Assembly: GCF_900115695.1 (NCBI RefSeq)
Contig: NZ_FOXK01000005.1
Span: 372,001 to 436,000 of the forward strand
Source of the DNA: Ectopseudomonas toyotomiensis
Lineage (GTDB): Bacteria; Pseudomonadota; Gammaproteobacteria; Pseudomonadales; Pseudomonadaceae
Length of the DNA stretch: 64,000 nucleotides
Reading direction: 5' to 3'
Part shown: in pieces, positions 50,954-58,572 of the stretch
Numbering within the stretch: the stretch's first letter is position 1
Layout of the letters: each line of letters begins with the position of its first letter
Notes under the pieces: generated by a model
Databases searched by the model: none
Told to the model about the DNA's origin: nothing
What the model saw: the letters and a program-made list of their open reading frames with translations, nothing else
Made by a program: the position numbers and the translations under genes

Positions 50954-51049
50954 TGCGTTTATGGGGCAGTTGGGGGCGTTCGCGGCCAAAGCCCCTGCCA
51001 CAGAATTGCGCCAGGGGTAGATCTGAGGCCACTCGCGGTATCGCTCTGT

Positions 51050-51148
51050 GTAGGAGCCGCTTTAGCGGCGAGCCAGATGATCGCGGCTGAAGCCGCTCCT
51101 ACGGAGGTGGCGGGCAAGAAGCCGTAGGGTGGCTTTAGCCCACCCTAC
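51050..51148. repeat. Two adjacent inverted repeats
   Basis: 51050-51067 pairs with 51083-51102 (gtaggagccgctttagc / gcggctgaagccgctcctac). A second, gtagggtgg-ctttagc-ccaccctac, lies at 51124-51148. They fill the gap between the hydroxylase genes and xdhC. Confidence 0.65.
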
Positions 51149-51177
51149 GAATCTGTGGCCTCGATGCAATCCGGGGA

Positions 51178-52365
51178 TCAGGACGCACTTAGTCTGGTCG
51201 CCGGCTCGATCTCGCTGCAGTCCAGCGGCGTTGGCGTGTGGATCGCCGCCTGGCGATGCTTGAGCATACCGCCTGCACGGAGGTTAATGGCGGCGGTCAT
51301 CTCGGCGAGAATCGCCGTGGCCACGCTTTCCGGCGTGTCGCCGCCGATGTCCAGGCCGATGGGGTAGTGCAGGCGCTCCAGCGCCGGCAAGTGCGGGCTG
51401 TGTTGGCGGATCTCGTCCAGCAGGCGCTCGGTGCGATCACGTGGCCCCAGTTGGCCGATATAGGCCGGCGTACCCTGCAGCACGCTGCCCAGCCAATGGC
51501 GATCCTGGCTGTAGCTGTGGCTCATGATCGCCACCATGGCGCCGTCGGTGAGCGCGCGCAGCTCATAGGGTGGACGTGCATTGACCTGCAGCACCGTGTC
51601 TGCGTCGGGAAAGCGTTCGGCGCGGGCGAAATGCGCGCGGCCATCGACCACGGTGACGTGCCAGTCCAGCAGCTTGGCCATATGCGTCAGCGGTTGGGCA
51701 TCATGCCCGGCGCCAAAGATCACCAGGCGTCGCTGCGGCGCCAGGTATTCGCAGAACACCTCGATCTCGCCGCGCGCATCGCGGTAGCTGCGCAGTGAGG
51801 AGTGGCCATCGGTCAGGGTTCGCTGCAGATCGGCATGCACTTCGGCGTCGAGTGCCGGGTCAAGCAGGCGGCCGCTGTCGGTCAGCGATGGATGCAGGAA
51901 CAGGCGCTCACCCACGCGCACGCGGGCGTTGCGATAGCTGCCGATCACCGTGGCGACCGCCCCGGCCTGGCCGCTTTCGCGTACCTGGCGCAGCAGCTCG
52001 AGCACCGCCAGCGGCTTTTCCGCGCTGTGGCGCTCGAGCAGCACGTGCACGGTGCCGTTGCAGCCGAGGCCGAAGGTCAGCGCGGCGTCCTGGTCATCAT
52101 CGTCGTCATGCGTGGCGGTGCTGTAACGACGGATCACCGCTTCGCCGCCATCGGTCAGCCACCAGGCCTTCTTCGCCACTTCGGATTCCAGACAGCCACC
52201 GCTGATGGTGCCCACAGTGCCGCCGTAGAGCGGGATCAGCATGCGCGCGCCGGGGCGGCGGTAGGCCGAGCCTTCGACCTTGACCACGGTGGCGAGCACG
52301 GCCTGGCCGTTATCGCGTTCGAGCGTGCGGACGGCATCGAGCAGGGCGCTGATTCCCGACAGCAT
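51178..52365 (-). CDS. xdhC: XdhC/CoxI-family molybdenum cofactor maturation protein
   Basis: The protein has 395 residues from the ATG at 52365 (MLSGISALLDAVRTLERDNGQAVLATVVKVEGSAYRRPGARMLI). The open frame runs much further upstream, but only through the antisense of pycR. The XdhC_CoxI domain is about 15-85 (GTVGTISGGCLESEVAKKA); the C-terminal Rossmann domain is about 205-345 (RRLVIFGAGHDAQPLTHMAKLLDWHVTVVDGR, VAIMSHSYSQDRHWLGSVLQ, YIGQLGPRDRTERLL). The family binds Moco and helps its sulfuration before insertion into xanthine-oxidase-type enzymes. It converges with the hydroxylase genes, its probable client. Confidence 0.88.
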   Translation of the reverse strand: MLSGISALLDAVRTLERDNGQAVLATVVKVEGSAYRRPGARMLIPLYGGTVGTISGGCLESEVAKKAWWLTDGGEAVIRRYSTATHDDDDDQDAALTFGLGCNGTVHVLLERHSAEKPLAVLELLRQVRESGQAGAVATVIGSYRNARVRVGERLFLHPSLTDSGRLLDPALDAEVHADLQRTLTDGHSSLRSYRDARGEIEVFCEYLAPQRRLVIFGAGHDAQPLTHMAKLLDWHVTVVDGRAHFARAERFPDADTVLQVNARPPYELRALTDGAMVAIMSHSYSQDRHWLGSVLQGTPAYIGQLGPRDRTERLLDEIRQHSPHLPALERLHYPIGLDIGGDTPESVATAILAEMTAAINLRAGGMLKHRQAAIHTPTPLDCSEIEPATRLSAS

Positions 52366-52436
52366 AGGTTTCTCCCAGGCAGGTTTTGGTGAGGCGACCC
52401 CAAGGTGGCAATGTCCCGTATCTAAGTGAAGAAGGG

Positions 52437-53411
52437 TTAGGCCGATCCTGCGAGATTCTTGCCCGATCCTGCGTGGCTGGGCTGGAAGCGCTCGGCCAGT
52501 TTGACGATTTGCGCGCGCTCGGTGCGGATGAAGTCGACAAAGGCCTGCGCCACCGGCGACAGGCGCCGGCCGCGGATATTCACCACGCACCAGCTGCGCT
52601 GCAGTGGTAGCTCGGCCACCGGCAGCTCGCGCAGCAGGCCGTGTTGCAGCTCCAGGCGCACGGCATGACGTGGTAGCAAGGCAATACCGAGGTCGGCGAG
52701 CACTGCCTCGCGCTGCGACTCCAGCGAGCCGATCTCCAGGGTGTTGGGGAAGTGCGCACGTTTCTGGTGGCAGTACTCTTCGCAAGCGCGCCGAGTGCCT
52801 GAGCCGCTTTCGCGGATCAGCAGGGGATAGGTGGTCAGGTCCTGCAGTTGCAGGCTGTCCGCCTCGCACAGAGGGTGATCCGGCGGCGCCACGGCGATGA
52901 TCGGATTCTCGAGAAAGGGCATGAAGTCCAGCGCCATGTCCTGCGGCACCTGGCTCATGATCATCAGGTCGTCGCGGCTCTGGGTCAGGCGGCGCACCAC
53001 CAAGGCGTGATTGACCACCGTGAGATTCAGGCTGACTTCCGGGTATTGGCGGCGAAATTCGGCGAACAGGTGGGGAATGAAATATTTTGCGCTGGATTCC
53101 ACGCACAGGTTGAGCTGCCCCTGCAGTGAGCCCTGCAGGTCGGACAGCTGCATGTCCAGGCTCTCCAGGCGGCCGAAGATATCGCTGCTGGCGCGTTTGA
53201 GTGCCTCGGCGGCTTCGGTCAGGTAGAGCTTCTTGCCAACGTACTCGAACAGCGGCTGGCCGACCAGCTCCTCCAACTGACGAATCTGCAGGCTGACAGC
53301 GGGCTGGGTCAGCGCCATTTCTTCGGCCGCGCGGCTGTAGGAGCCGTGCTCGCACACGGCACGGAACACCTGGAGCTGGCGCAAGGTCATGCGCAGCAGG
53401 GTTTTACGCAC
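52437..53411 (-). CDS. pycR: LysR-family regulator of pyruvate carboxylase
   Basis: The protein has 324 residues from the GTG at 53411, preferred over the ATG at 53390 because gagga lies 7 bases before the GTG while nothing similar precedes the ATG. The helix-turn-helix is MTLRQLQVFRAVCEHGSYSRAAEEMALTQPAVSLQIRQLEELVGQPLFEYVGKKLYLT. The effector domain runs from about residue 97. It is divergent from pycA, as in P. aeruginosa, where PycR is named for this context. A perfect 22-bp dyad lies between the two genes. Confidence 0.88.
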   Translation of the reverse strand: MRKTLLRMTLRQLQVFRAVCEHGSYSRAAEEMALTQPAVSLQIRQLEELVGQPLFEYVGKKLYLTEAAEALKRASSDIFGRLESLDMQLSDLQGSLQGQLNLCVESSAKYFIPHLFAEFRRQYPEVSLNLTVVNHALVVRRLTQSRDDLMIMSQVPQDMALDFMPFLENPIIAVAPPDHPLCEADSLQLQDLTTYPLLIRESGSGTRRACEEYCHQKRAHFPNTLEIGSLESQREAVLADLGIALLPRHAVRLELQHGLLRELPVAELPLQRSWCVVNIRGRRLSPVAQAFVDFIRTERAQIVKLAERFQPSHAGSGKNLAGSA

Positions 53412-53433
53412 GGTTTCGTCCTCGTTCGGTCAA

Positions 53434-53455
53434 TGCATAAGTAATTACTTATGCA
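53434..53455. promoter_or_regulatory. Perfect 22-bp dyad, probable PycR operator
   Basis: The half-site tgcataagtaa is followed by its exact reverse complement. It lies 23 bases before the pycR start and 110 before pycA, next to an AT-rich tract (53461-53495) that may contain the pycA promoter. An LysR T-N11-A is contained within it. Confidence 0.75.
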
Positions 53456-53565
53456 CGATCAAATAATTATTCATTTTTGTTAATTCGTATAGCCGGATAG
53501 GGTTTCACCACGTTTGCAACCAACTGTTGCGGCGGCCCTTGCAGCTCTGCGCTGAGGATTGGATC

Positions 53566-54981
53566 GTGATAAGAAAAATACTGATCGCCAACCGTGGTGA
53601 GATTGCCGTCCGCATCGTGCGGGCCTGCGCCGAGATGGGCATCCGCTCGGTGGCGATCTACTCCGATGCGGACCGTCATGCCCTGCACGTCAAGCGTGCC
53701 GATGAAGCGCACAGCATTGGCGAAGATCCGCTGGCCGGCTATCTGAACCCGCGCAAGCTGGTCAATCTGGCAGTGGAAACTGGTTGCGACGCCCTCCACC
53801 CCGGCTACGGTTTTCTGTCCGAAAATGCCGAACTTGCAGAGATCTGCGCCGAACGCGGGATCAAGTTCATAGGCCCAAGTGCGGAAGTCATCCGCCGCAT
53901 GGGCGACAAGACCGAAGCCCGCCGCAGCATGATGGCCGCTGGCGTGCCCTGCACCCCTGGCACCGAAGGCAACGTTGCCGACCTGGCCGAGGCCCTGCGT
54001 GAAGCCGAGCGCATCGGTTACCCGGTGATGCTCAAGGCCACTTCCGGTGGTGGCGGCCGTGGCATTCGCCGCTGCAACAGCCGCGAGGAGCTGGAGCAGG
54101 CTTACCCGCGGGTCATTTCCGAGGCGACCAAGGCCTTCGGTAGCGCCGAAGTGTTCCTGGAAAAATGCATCGTCAACCCGAAGCACATCGAGGCGCAGAT
54201 TCTCGCCGACAGCTTCGGCAATACCGTGCACCTGTACGAGCGCGATTGCTCGATCCAGCGCCGTAACCAGAAACTGATCGAAATCGCCCCGAGCCCGCAG
54301 CTCACCCCCGAGCAGCGCGCCTATATCGGCGATCTGGCCGTGCGTGCCGCGCAGGCCGTGGGCTATGAGAACGCCGGTACCGTGGAGTTCCTGCTCGCCG
54401 AGGGCGAGGTGTACTTCATGGAGATGAACACCCGGGTGCAGGTGGAGCACACCATCACCGAGGAAATCACCGGCATCGACGTTGTTCGTGAGCAGATCCG
54501 CATCGCCAGCGGCCTGCCGTTGTCGGTCAAGCAGGAAGACATCATCCACCGCGGTTATGCCCTGCAGTTCCGTATCAACGCCGAGGACCCGAAGAACAAC
54601 TTCCTGCCCTCGTTCGGCAAGATCACCCGCTACTACGCGCCCGGCGGGCCCGGCGTGCGTACCGACACGGCGATCTACACCGGTTACACCATTCCGCCCT
54701 ATTACGACTCGATGTGCCTGAAGCTGATCGTCTGGGCGCTGACCTGGGAAGAGGCGATGGACCGTGGCCTGCGCGCGCTGGACGACATGCGCGTGCAGGG
54801 CGTGCGCACCACCGCGCCCTATTACCAGGAAATCCTGCGTAACCCGGAATTCCGTAGCGGCCAGTTCAATACCAGCTTCGTCGAAAGCCACCCGGAACTG
54901 ACCCAGTACTCGATCAAGCGCAACCCGTCGCACCTGGCCATCGCCATCGCCACCGCCATCGCCGCCCACGCGGGCCTGTAG
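53566..54981 (+). CDS. pycA: Pyruvate carboxylase subunit A (biotin carboxylase)
   Basis: The protein has 471 residues from the GTG at 53566 (VIRKILIANRGEIAVRIVRACAEMGIRSVAIYSDADRHALH), the family start; upstream in-frame codons lack a ribosome site. ATP-grasp features are GYGFLSENAELAEIC, VMLKATSGGGGRGIRRC (glycine-rich loop), HIEAQILADSFGN, RDCSIQRRNQKLIEIAPSP and EVYFMEMNTRVQVEHTITEEITGIDVVREQIRIASG (metal and bicarbonate site). The C-terminal domain is intact. It carboxylates the biotin on PycB with ATP and bicarbonate. It is AccC-like, but the partner gene fixes the assignment. Confidence 0.92.
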   Translation: MIRKILIANRGEIAVRIVRACAEMGIRSVAIYSDADRHALHVKRADEAHSIGEDPLAGYLNPRKLVNLAVETGCDALHPGYGFLSENAELAEICAERGIKFIGPSAEVIRRMGDKTEARRSMMAAGVPCTPGTEGNVADLAEALREAERIGYPVMLKATSGGGGRGIRRCNSREELEQAYPRVISEATKAFGSAEVFLEKCIVNPKHIEAQILADSFGNTVHLYERDCSIQRRNQKLIEIAPSPQLTPEQRAYIGDLAVRAAQAVGYENAGTVEFLLAEGEVYFMEMNTRVQVEHTITEEITGIDVVREQIRIASGLPLSVKQEDIIHRGYALQFRINAEDPKNNFLPSFGKITRYYAPGGPGVRTDTAIYTGYTIPPYYDSMCLKLIVWALTWEEAMDRGLRALDDMRVQGVRTTAPYYQEILRNPEFRSGQFNTSFVESHPELTQYSIKRNPSHLAIAIATAIAAHAGL

Positions 54982-54989
54982 GGGACATC

Positions 54990-56801
54990 ATGAGCAAGAA
55001 GATCACCGTTACCGATACCGTCCTGCGCGATGCCCACCAGTCGCTGCTGGCCACGCGCATGCGCACCGAGGACATGCTGCCGATCTGCGACAAGCTCGAC
55101 CGCGTCGGCTACTGGTCGCTGGAAGTCTGGGGTGGCGCCACCTTCGACGCCTGCGTGCGCTTCCTCAAGGAAGACCCCTGGGAGCGCCTGCGCCAGCTCA
55201 AGGCGGCGCTGCCCAATACCCGCCTGCAGATGCTCCTGCGCGGGCAGAACCTGCTCGGCTACCGCCACTACAGTGATGACGTTGTAAAAGCCTTCGTCGC
55301 CAAGGCGGCGGTCAACGGCATCGACGTGTTCCGCATCTTCGATGCGATGAACGACGTGCGTAACCTGCGCGTGGCCATCGAGGCGGTCAAGGCTGCCGGC
55401 AAGCATGCTCAGGGCACCATCGCCTACACCACCAGCCCGGTGCACACCACCGAGGCGTTCGTTGCCCAGGCCAAGGCCATGCAGGCGATGGGTATCGACT
55501 CTGTCGCCATAAAGGACATGGCTGGCCTGCTCACACCTTACGCCACCTTCGCGCTGGTCAAGGCACTGAAGAGCGAAGTCGATCTGCCGGTATTCATCCA
55601 CAGCCACGACACGGCGGGTCTGGGTTCGATGTGCCAGCTCAAGGCCATCGAAGCCGGTGCCGACCATATCGACACCGCCATCTCCAGCCTGGCTTGGGGT
55701 ACCAGTCATCCGGGCACCGAGTCGATGGTCGCCGCGCTCAAGGGCAGCGAATTCGACACAGGCCTGGATCTGGAACTGATCCAGGAAATCGGCATGTACT
55801 TCCATGCCGTGCGCAAGAAGTACCACCAGTTCGAGAGCGAATTCACCGGCGTGGATACCCGCGTGCAGGTCAACCAGGTGCCGGGCGGGATGATTTCCAA
55901 CCTGGCCAACCAGCTCAAGGAGCAGGGCGCGCTGAACCGCATGAACGAAGTGCTGGAAGAGATTCCGCGCGTGCGTGCCGACCTCGGCTTCCCGCCCCTG
56001 GTAACGCCGACGTCGCAGATCGTCGGCACCCAGGCGTTCTTCAACGTGCTGGCCGGCGAGCGCTACAAGACCATCACCAACGAAGTGAAGCTGTACCTGC
56101 AGGGCCGCTACGGCAAGGCGCCGGGCAAGGTCGACGAGCAACTGCGCAAGCAGGCGATCGGCAGCGAAGAAGTGATCGACGTGCGCCCGGCCGACCTGCT
56201 CAAGCCCGAGCTGGCACGCCTGCGTGAAGAGATCGGCAGCCTGGCCAAGTCCGAAGAGGACGTGCTGACCTTCGCCATGTTCCCCGACATCGGGCGCAAA
56301 TTCCTCGAAGAGCGCGCGGCCGGCACCCTCAAGCCGGAAGAGCTGCTGCCCATGCCCAATGGTCAGGGCAAGGCCGCGCCGGTGGGTGGCGAGGGCGTGC
56401 CGACCGAGTTCGTGGTCGACGTGCACGGCGAAAGCTACCGCGTCGACATCACCGGTGTCGGCGTCAAGGGTGATGGCAAGCGCCACTTCTACCTGTCCAT
56501 CGACGGCATGCCGGAAGAAGTGGTGTTCGAGGCGCTCAATGAATACGTCGCAGGTGCTGGCGGCAAGCGCAAGCAGGCCCGCGCACCGGGCGACGTGTCC
56601 ACCACCATGCCAGGCAACATCGTCGATGTGCTGGTCAAGGAAGGTGACAGGGTCAAGGCCGGTCAAGCGGTGCTGATCACCGAAGCAATGAAGATGGAAA
56701 CCGAAGTGCAGGCGCCGATTGCCGGCACCGTCAAGGCCGTTCACGTGGCCAAGGGCGACCGCGTCAATCCGGGCGAAGTACTGGTGGAAATCGAAGGTTA
56801 A
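54990..56801 (+). CDS. pycB: Pyruvate carboxylase subunit B (carboxyltransferase and biotin carrier)
   Basis: The protein has 603 residues, 8 bases after pycA. The N-terminal TIM barrel is of the HMG-CoA-lyase-like carboxyltransferase type: TDTVLRDAHQSLLATRMRTEDMLPICDKLDRVGYWSLEVWGGATFDACVRFL, VFRIFDAMNDVRNL, SVAIKDMAGLLTPYA (metal-ligating Lys, carboxylated) and PVFIHSHDTAGLG (His-x-His). A PYC_OADA domain follows to about 455. The biotinyl domain ends the protein, with EAMKM and Lys568 as the biotin site. It could equally be read as oxaloacetate decarboxylase alpha, but no oadB/oadG is present. The product, oxaloacetate, refills the TCA cycle. Confidence 0.92.
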   Translation: MSKKITVTDTVLRDAHQSLLATRMRTEDMLPICDKLDRVGYWSLEVWGGATFDACVRFLKEDPWERLRQLKAALPNTRLQMLLRGQNLLGYRHYSDDVVKAFVAKAAVNGIDVFRIFDAMNDVRNLRVAIEAVKAAGKHAQGTIAYTTSPVHTTEAFVAQAKAMQAMGIDSVAIKDMAGLLTPYATFALVKALKSEVDLPVFIHSHDTAGLGSMCQLKAIEAGADHIDTAISSLAWGTSHPGTESMVAALKGSEFDTGLDLELIQEIGMYFHAVRKKYHQFESEFTGVDTRVQVNQVPGGMISNLANQLKEQGALNRMNEVLEEIPRVRADLGFPPLVTPTSQIVGTQAFFNVLAGERYKTITNEVKLYLQGRYGKAPGKVDEQLRKQAIGSEEVIDVRPADLLKPELARLREEIGSLAKSEEDVLTFAMFPDIGRKFLEERAAGTLKPEELLPMPNGQGKAAPVGGEGVPTEFVVDVHGESYRVDITGVGVKGDGKRHFYLSIDGMPEEVVFEALNEYVAGAGGKRKQARAPGDVSTTMPGNIVDVLVKEGDRVKAGQAVLITEAMKMETEVQAPIAGTVKAVHVAKGDRVNPGEVLVEIEG

Positions 56802-56808
56802 CCTCTAT

Positions 56809-56867
56809 GGAGCCCGGCCTGTTGGATGGGCAAGTTTGACGGGGCGTAACCCGGGCTCCTTTTTTTA
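56809..56867 (+). terminator. Terminator after pycB
   Basis: ggagcccgg (56809-56817) pairs with ccgggctcc (56851-56859), followed by eight T. The loop is long (33 bases), but the T run is strong. Confidence 0.75.
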
Positions 56868-56894
56868 TTCAGCGCCACGGCGCAGGTTTGTCCC

Positions 56895-56919
56895 GGGGGC
56901 CGCAAGGCTCCCTTTTTTT
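56895..56919 (+). terminator. Second hairpin with T run
   Basis: gggggcc-gcaa-ggctccc is followed by seven T. It directly follows the first terminator and may be a back-up. Confidence 0.6.
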
Positions 56920-57032
56920 GCACGGCACATCCATGTGCGTCACCCTTTCGGTGGCCTTGCGCAAAACGCTAACGGCGTTTTTGCGACTCCCCAGCGGGGG
57001 CCAAGCCTGGTGTGCCGGCCAAGCTTTCCGGT

Positions 57033-57102
57033 CATGCCCCGGCGCTTCGCCTCCTCGGCGAGGCAAAGCAGGGCGATCAGCACCGCCTTGTGCCGGGGCA
57101 TG
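57033..57102. repeat. Long stem-loop element in the pycB-sbtA gap
   Basis: The outer arms catgccccggc / gccggggcatg (11 bp, perfect) enclose about 48 bases that contain a further small hairpin (gcctcctcggcgaggc). It resembles a REP/BIME structure, but I see no other copy in this window. A structured 5' leader for sbtA or a small RNA are alternatives. The remaining gap to 57207 is otherwise featureless. Confidence 0.5.
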
Positions 57103-57207
57103 GCCCTTTCCCTTCGCTCGTGCAGTAGTGGCTAAACCATGGAATCGCGCGTCAATCTGAGGGTTCCGTATACCGCGTGCTAACGCAACAGATGGAGGTA
57201 AGTCCAA

Positions 57208-58149
57208 GTGGGTCTGGATCCGGTGGTGCTGTTCTTCGTCTTCGGCTTGGTCGCGGGCCTGCTCAAGAGTGAGCTGAAGCTGCCGGCGGCGCTGTACGAG
57301 ACGCTGTCGATCATCCTCCTGCTGGCCATCGGTCTGCACGGCGGGGTGGAACTGGCGCAGCAGGCCAGTCTGCAGCTGCTCGGTCAGTCGGCATTGGTGC
57401 TGGCACTGGGGGTGCTGCTGCCGATCCTGGCATTCGTGCTGCTGCGCGGCCTGCGCTTCGACCGCGTCAACGCCGCCGCGGTGGCGGCGCACTACGGTTC
57501 GGTCAGCGCCGGTACCTTCGCCGTAGTGGTGGCCTACATGCTGGCCAAGGGCGTCGAGTTCGAGAGTTACATGCCGCTGTTCGTGGCCATTCTGGAGATT
57601 CCGGCGATCCTGGTCGGTATCGTCCTGGCCAAGGGCATTTCGCGCGAGACCCACTGGGGCGAACTGGGCCGCGAGATCTTCCTCGGCAAGAGCATCATGC
57701 TGCTGCTCGGCGGTCTGGTGATCGGCGCGATCGCCGGCAAGGAGGCGATCAAGCCGCTGGAGCCGCTGTACACCAGCATGTTCAAGCCGGTGCTGGCGTT
57801 CTTCCTGCTGGAGATGGGCCTGATCGCCTCCGGCCAGCTCGGTGCGCTGAAGCAGTTCGGTGTGCGCCTGGCGGCCTTCGCCCTGCTGATGCCGCTGCTC
57901 GGTGCGCTGATCGGCGCCCTGCTGGCCCGCTTCATGGGCCTGAGCCTGGGCGGCACGGCGATGCTTGCCACGCTTGCGGCCTCGGCGTCCTATATCGCGG
58001 TACCGGCGGCGATGCGCCTGGCCTTGCCCGAGGCCAACCCGTCGCTGTCGCTGACCGCCTCGCTGGGCATCACCTTCCCATTCAATATCCTGATCGGCAT
58101 TCCGCTGTACCTGGCGCTGGCCGAACGACTGATCGCCTGGGGGTTCTGA
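57208..58149 (+). CDS. sbtA: SbtA-type sodium-dependent bicarbonate permease
   Basis: The protein has 313 residues from the GTG at 57208 with ggaggt before it. About ten membrane segments in two inverted halves are visible (DPVVLFFVFGLVAGLLKSEL, LYETLSIILLLAIGLHGGVEL, ...AAHYGSVSAGTFAVVVAYML in half one; IMLLLGGLVIGAIAGKE, VLAFFLLEMGLIASGQL, AMLATLAASASYIAVPAAMRLALPEANPSLSLTASLGITFPFNILIG in half two). The paired HYGSVSAGT and ASASYIAVPAAMR motifs are the DUF897/SbtA substrate sites. In cyanobacteria SbtA imports Na+ and HCO3-. The SbtB-like gene follows by one base. Confidence 0.85.
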   Translation: MGLDPVVLFFVFGLVAGLLKSELKLPAALYETLSIILLLAIGLHGGVELAQQASLQLLGQSALVLALGVLLPILAFVLLRGLRFDRVNAAAVAAHYGSVSAGTFAVVVAYMLAKGVEFESYMPLFVAILEIPAILVGIVLAKGISRETHWGELGREIFLGKSIMLLLGGLVIGAIAGKEAIKPLEPLYTSMFKPVLAFFLLEMGLIASGQLGALKQFGVRLAAFALLMPLLGALIGALLARFMGLSLGGTAMLATLAASASYIAVPAAMRLALPEANPSLSLTASLGITFPFNILIGIPLYLALAERLIAWGF

Positions 58150-58150
58150 G

Positions 58151-58453
58151 ATGAACGCACATAGCCGCACTCTGCTCACCGTGATCTGCGAGTCGGCGCT
58201 GGAGAAGCGCCTGCTGGCCGATCTGGAAGCGCTCGGCGCACCCGGCTGGACCATTTCCGACGCCCGTGGCCGTGGACACCGTGGCGTGCGCAGCGCCGGC
58301 TGGGACACCGAAGGCAATATCCGCCTGGAAATCATCTGCAACCGCGAATTGGCCGAGCGCATCGCCGAGCATTTGCAGGTGCGCTACTACGACCACTTCG
58401 CCATGGTCTGCTACCTGGCGCAGGTGGAAGTGCTGCGCGGGGAGAAGTTCTAA
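58151..58453 (+). CDS. sbtB: SbtB-like PII-family regulatory protein
   Basis: The protein has 100 residues. The ferredoxin-like PII fold reads LLTVICESALEKRLLADLEALGAPGWTISDARGRGHRGVRSAGWDTEGNIRLEIICNRELAERIAEHLQVRYYDHFAMVCYLAQVEVLRGEKF, where ARGRGHRGVRSAGW is the T-loop. The C-terminal CGPxGC redox loop of cyanobacterial SbtB is lacking, and there is no uridylylation Tyr at the tip. SbtB binds SbtA and adenylnucleotides (cAMP, AMP, ADP, ATP) and closes the transporter. Adjacent, coupled placement makes SbtA the likely partner. Confidence 0.82.
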   Translation: MNAHSRTLLTVICESALEKRLLADLEALGAPGWTISDARGRGHRGVRSAGWDTEGNIRLEIICNRELAERIAEHLQVRYYDHFAMVCYLAQVEVLRGEKF

Positions 58454-58510
58454 GGCACATCAGGGGGCGGAGCCGCCTGGGCTGTGGAGCTCTGGGAGGA
58501 GCATCGCGTC

Positions 58511-58556
58511 TAAAGCCCCTCCCACGGTCACGGTGCGTTTTGTGGGAGGGGCTTTA
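58511..58556. repeat. REP hairpin, gtggga.gggctttag family
   Basis: taaagcccctcccac (58511-58525) pairs with gtgggaggggcttta (58542-58556). Same family as 8136-8182. It lies between the converging sbtB and carbonic anhydrase genes. Confidence 0.75.
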
Positions 58557-58572
58557 GCCGCGAGCCTGCGTA

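Noticed and set aside
52366..53355. Long in-frame extension of xdhC that would make a 725-residue protein
   Set aside because: The extra part is another frame of pycR; the XdhC family begins at the ATG at 52365.
53467..54969. 500-codon minus-strand open frame
   Set aside because: Antisense of pycA.
54822..56744. 640-codon minus-strand open frame
   Set aside because: Exact antisense of pycB, which has all family motifs.
54990..56801. Sodium-pumping oxaloacetate decarboxylase alpha subunit
   Set aside because: The gene is paired with a biotin carboxylase and a PycR-type regulator, and no beta or gamma membrane subunits are found.
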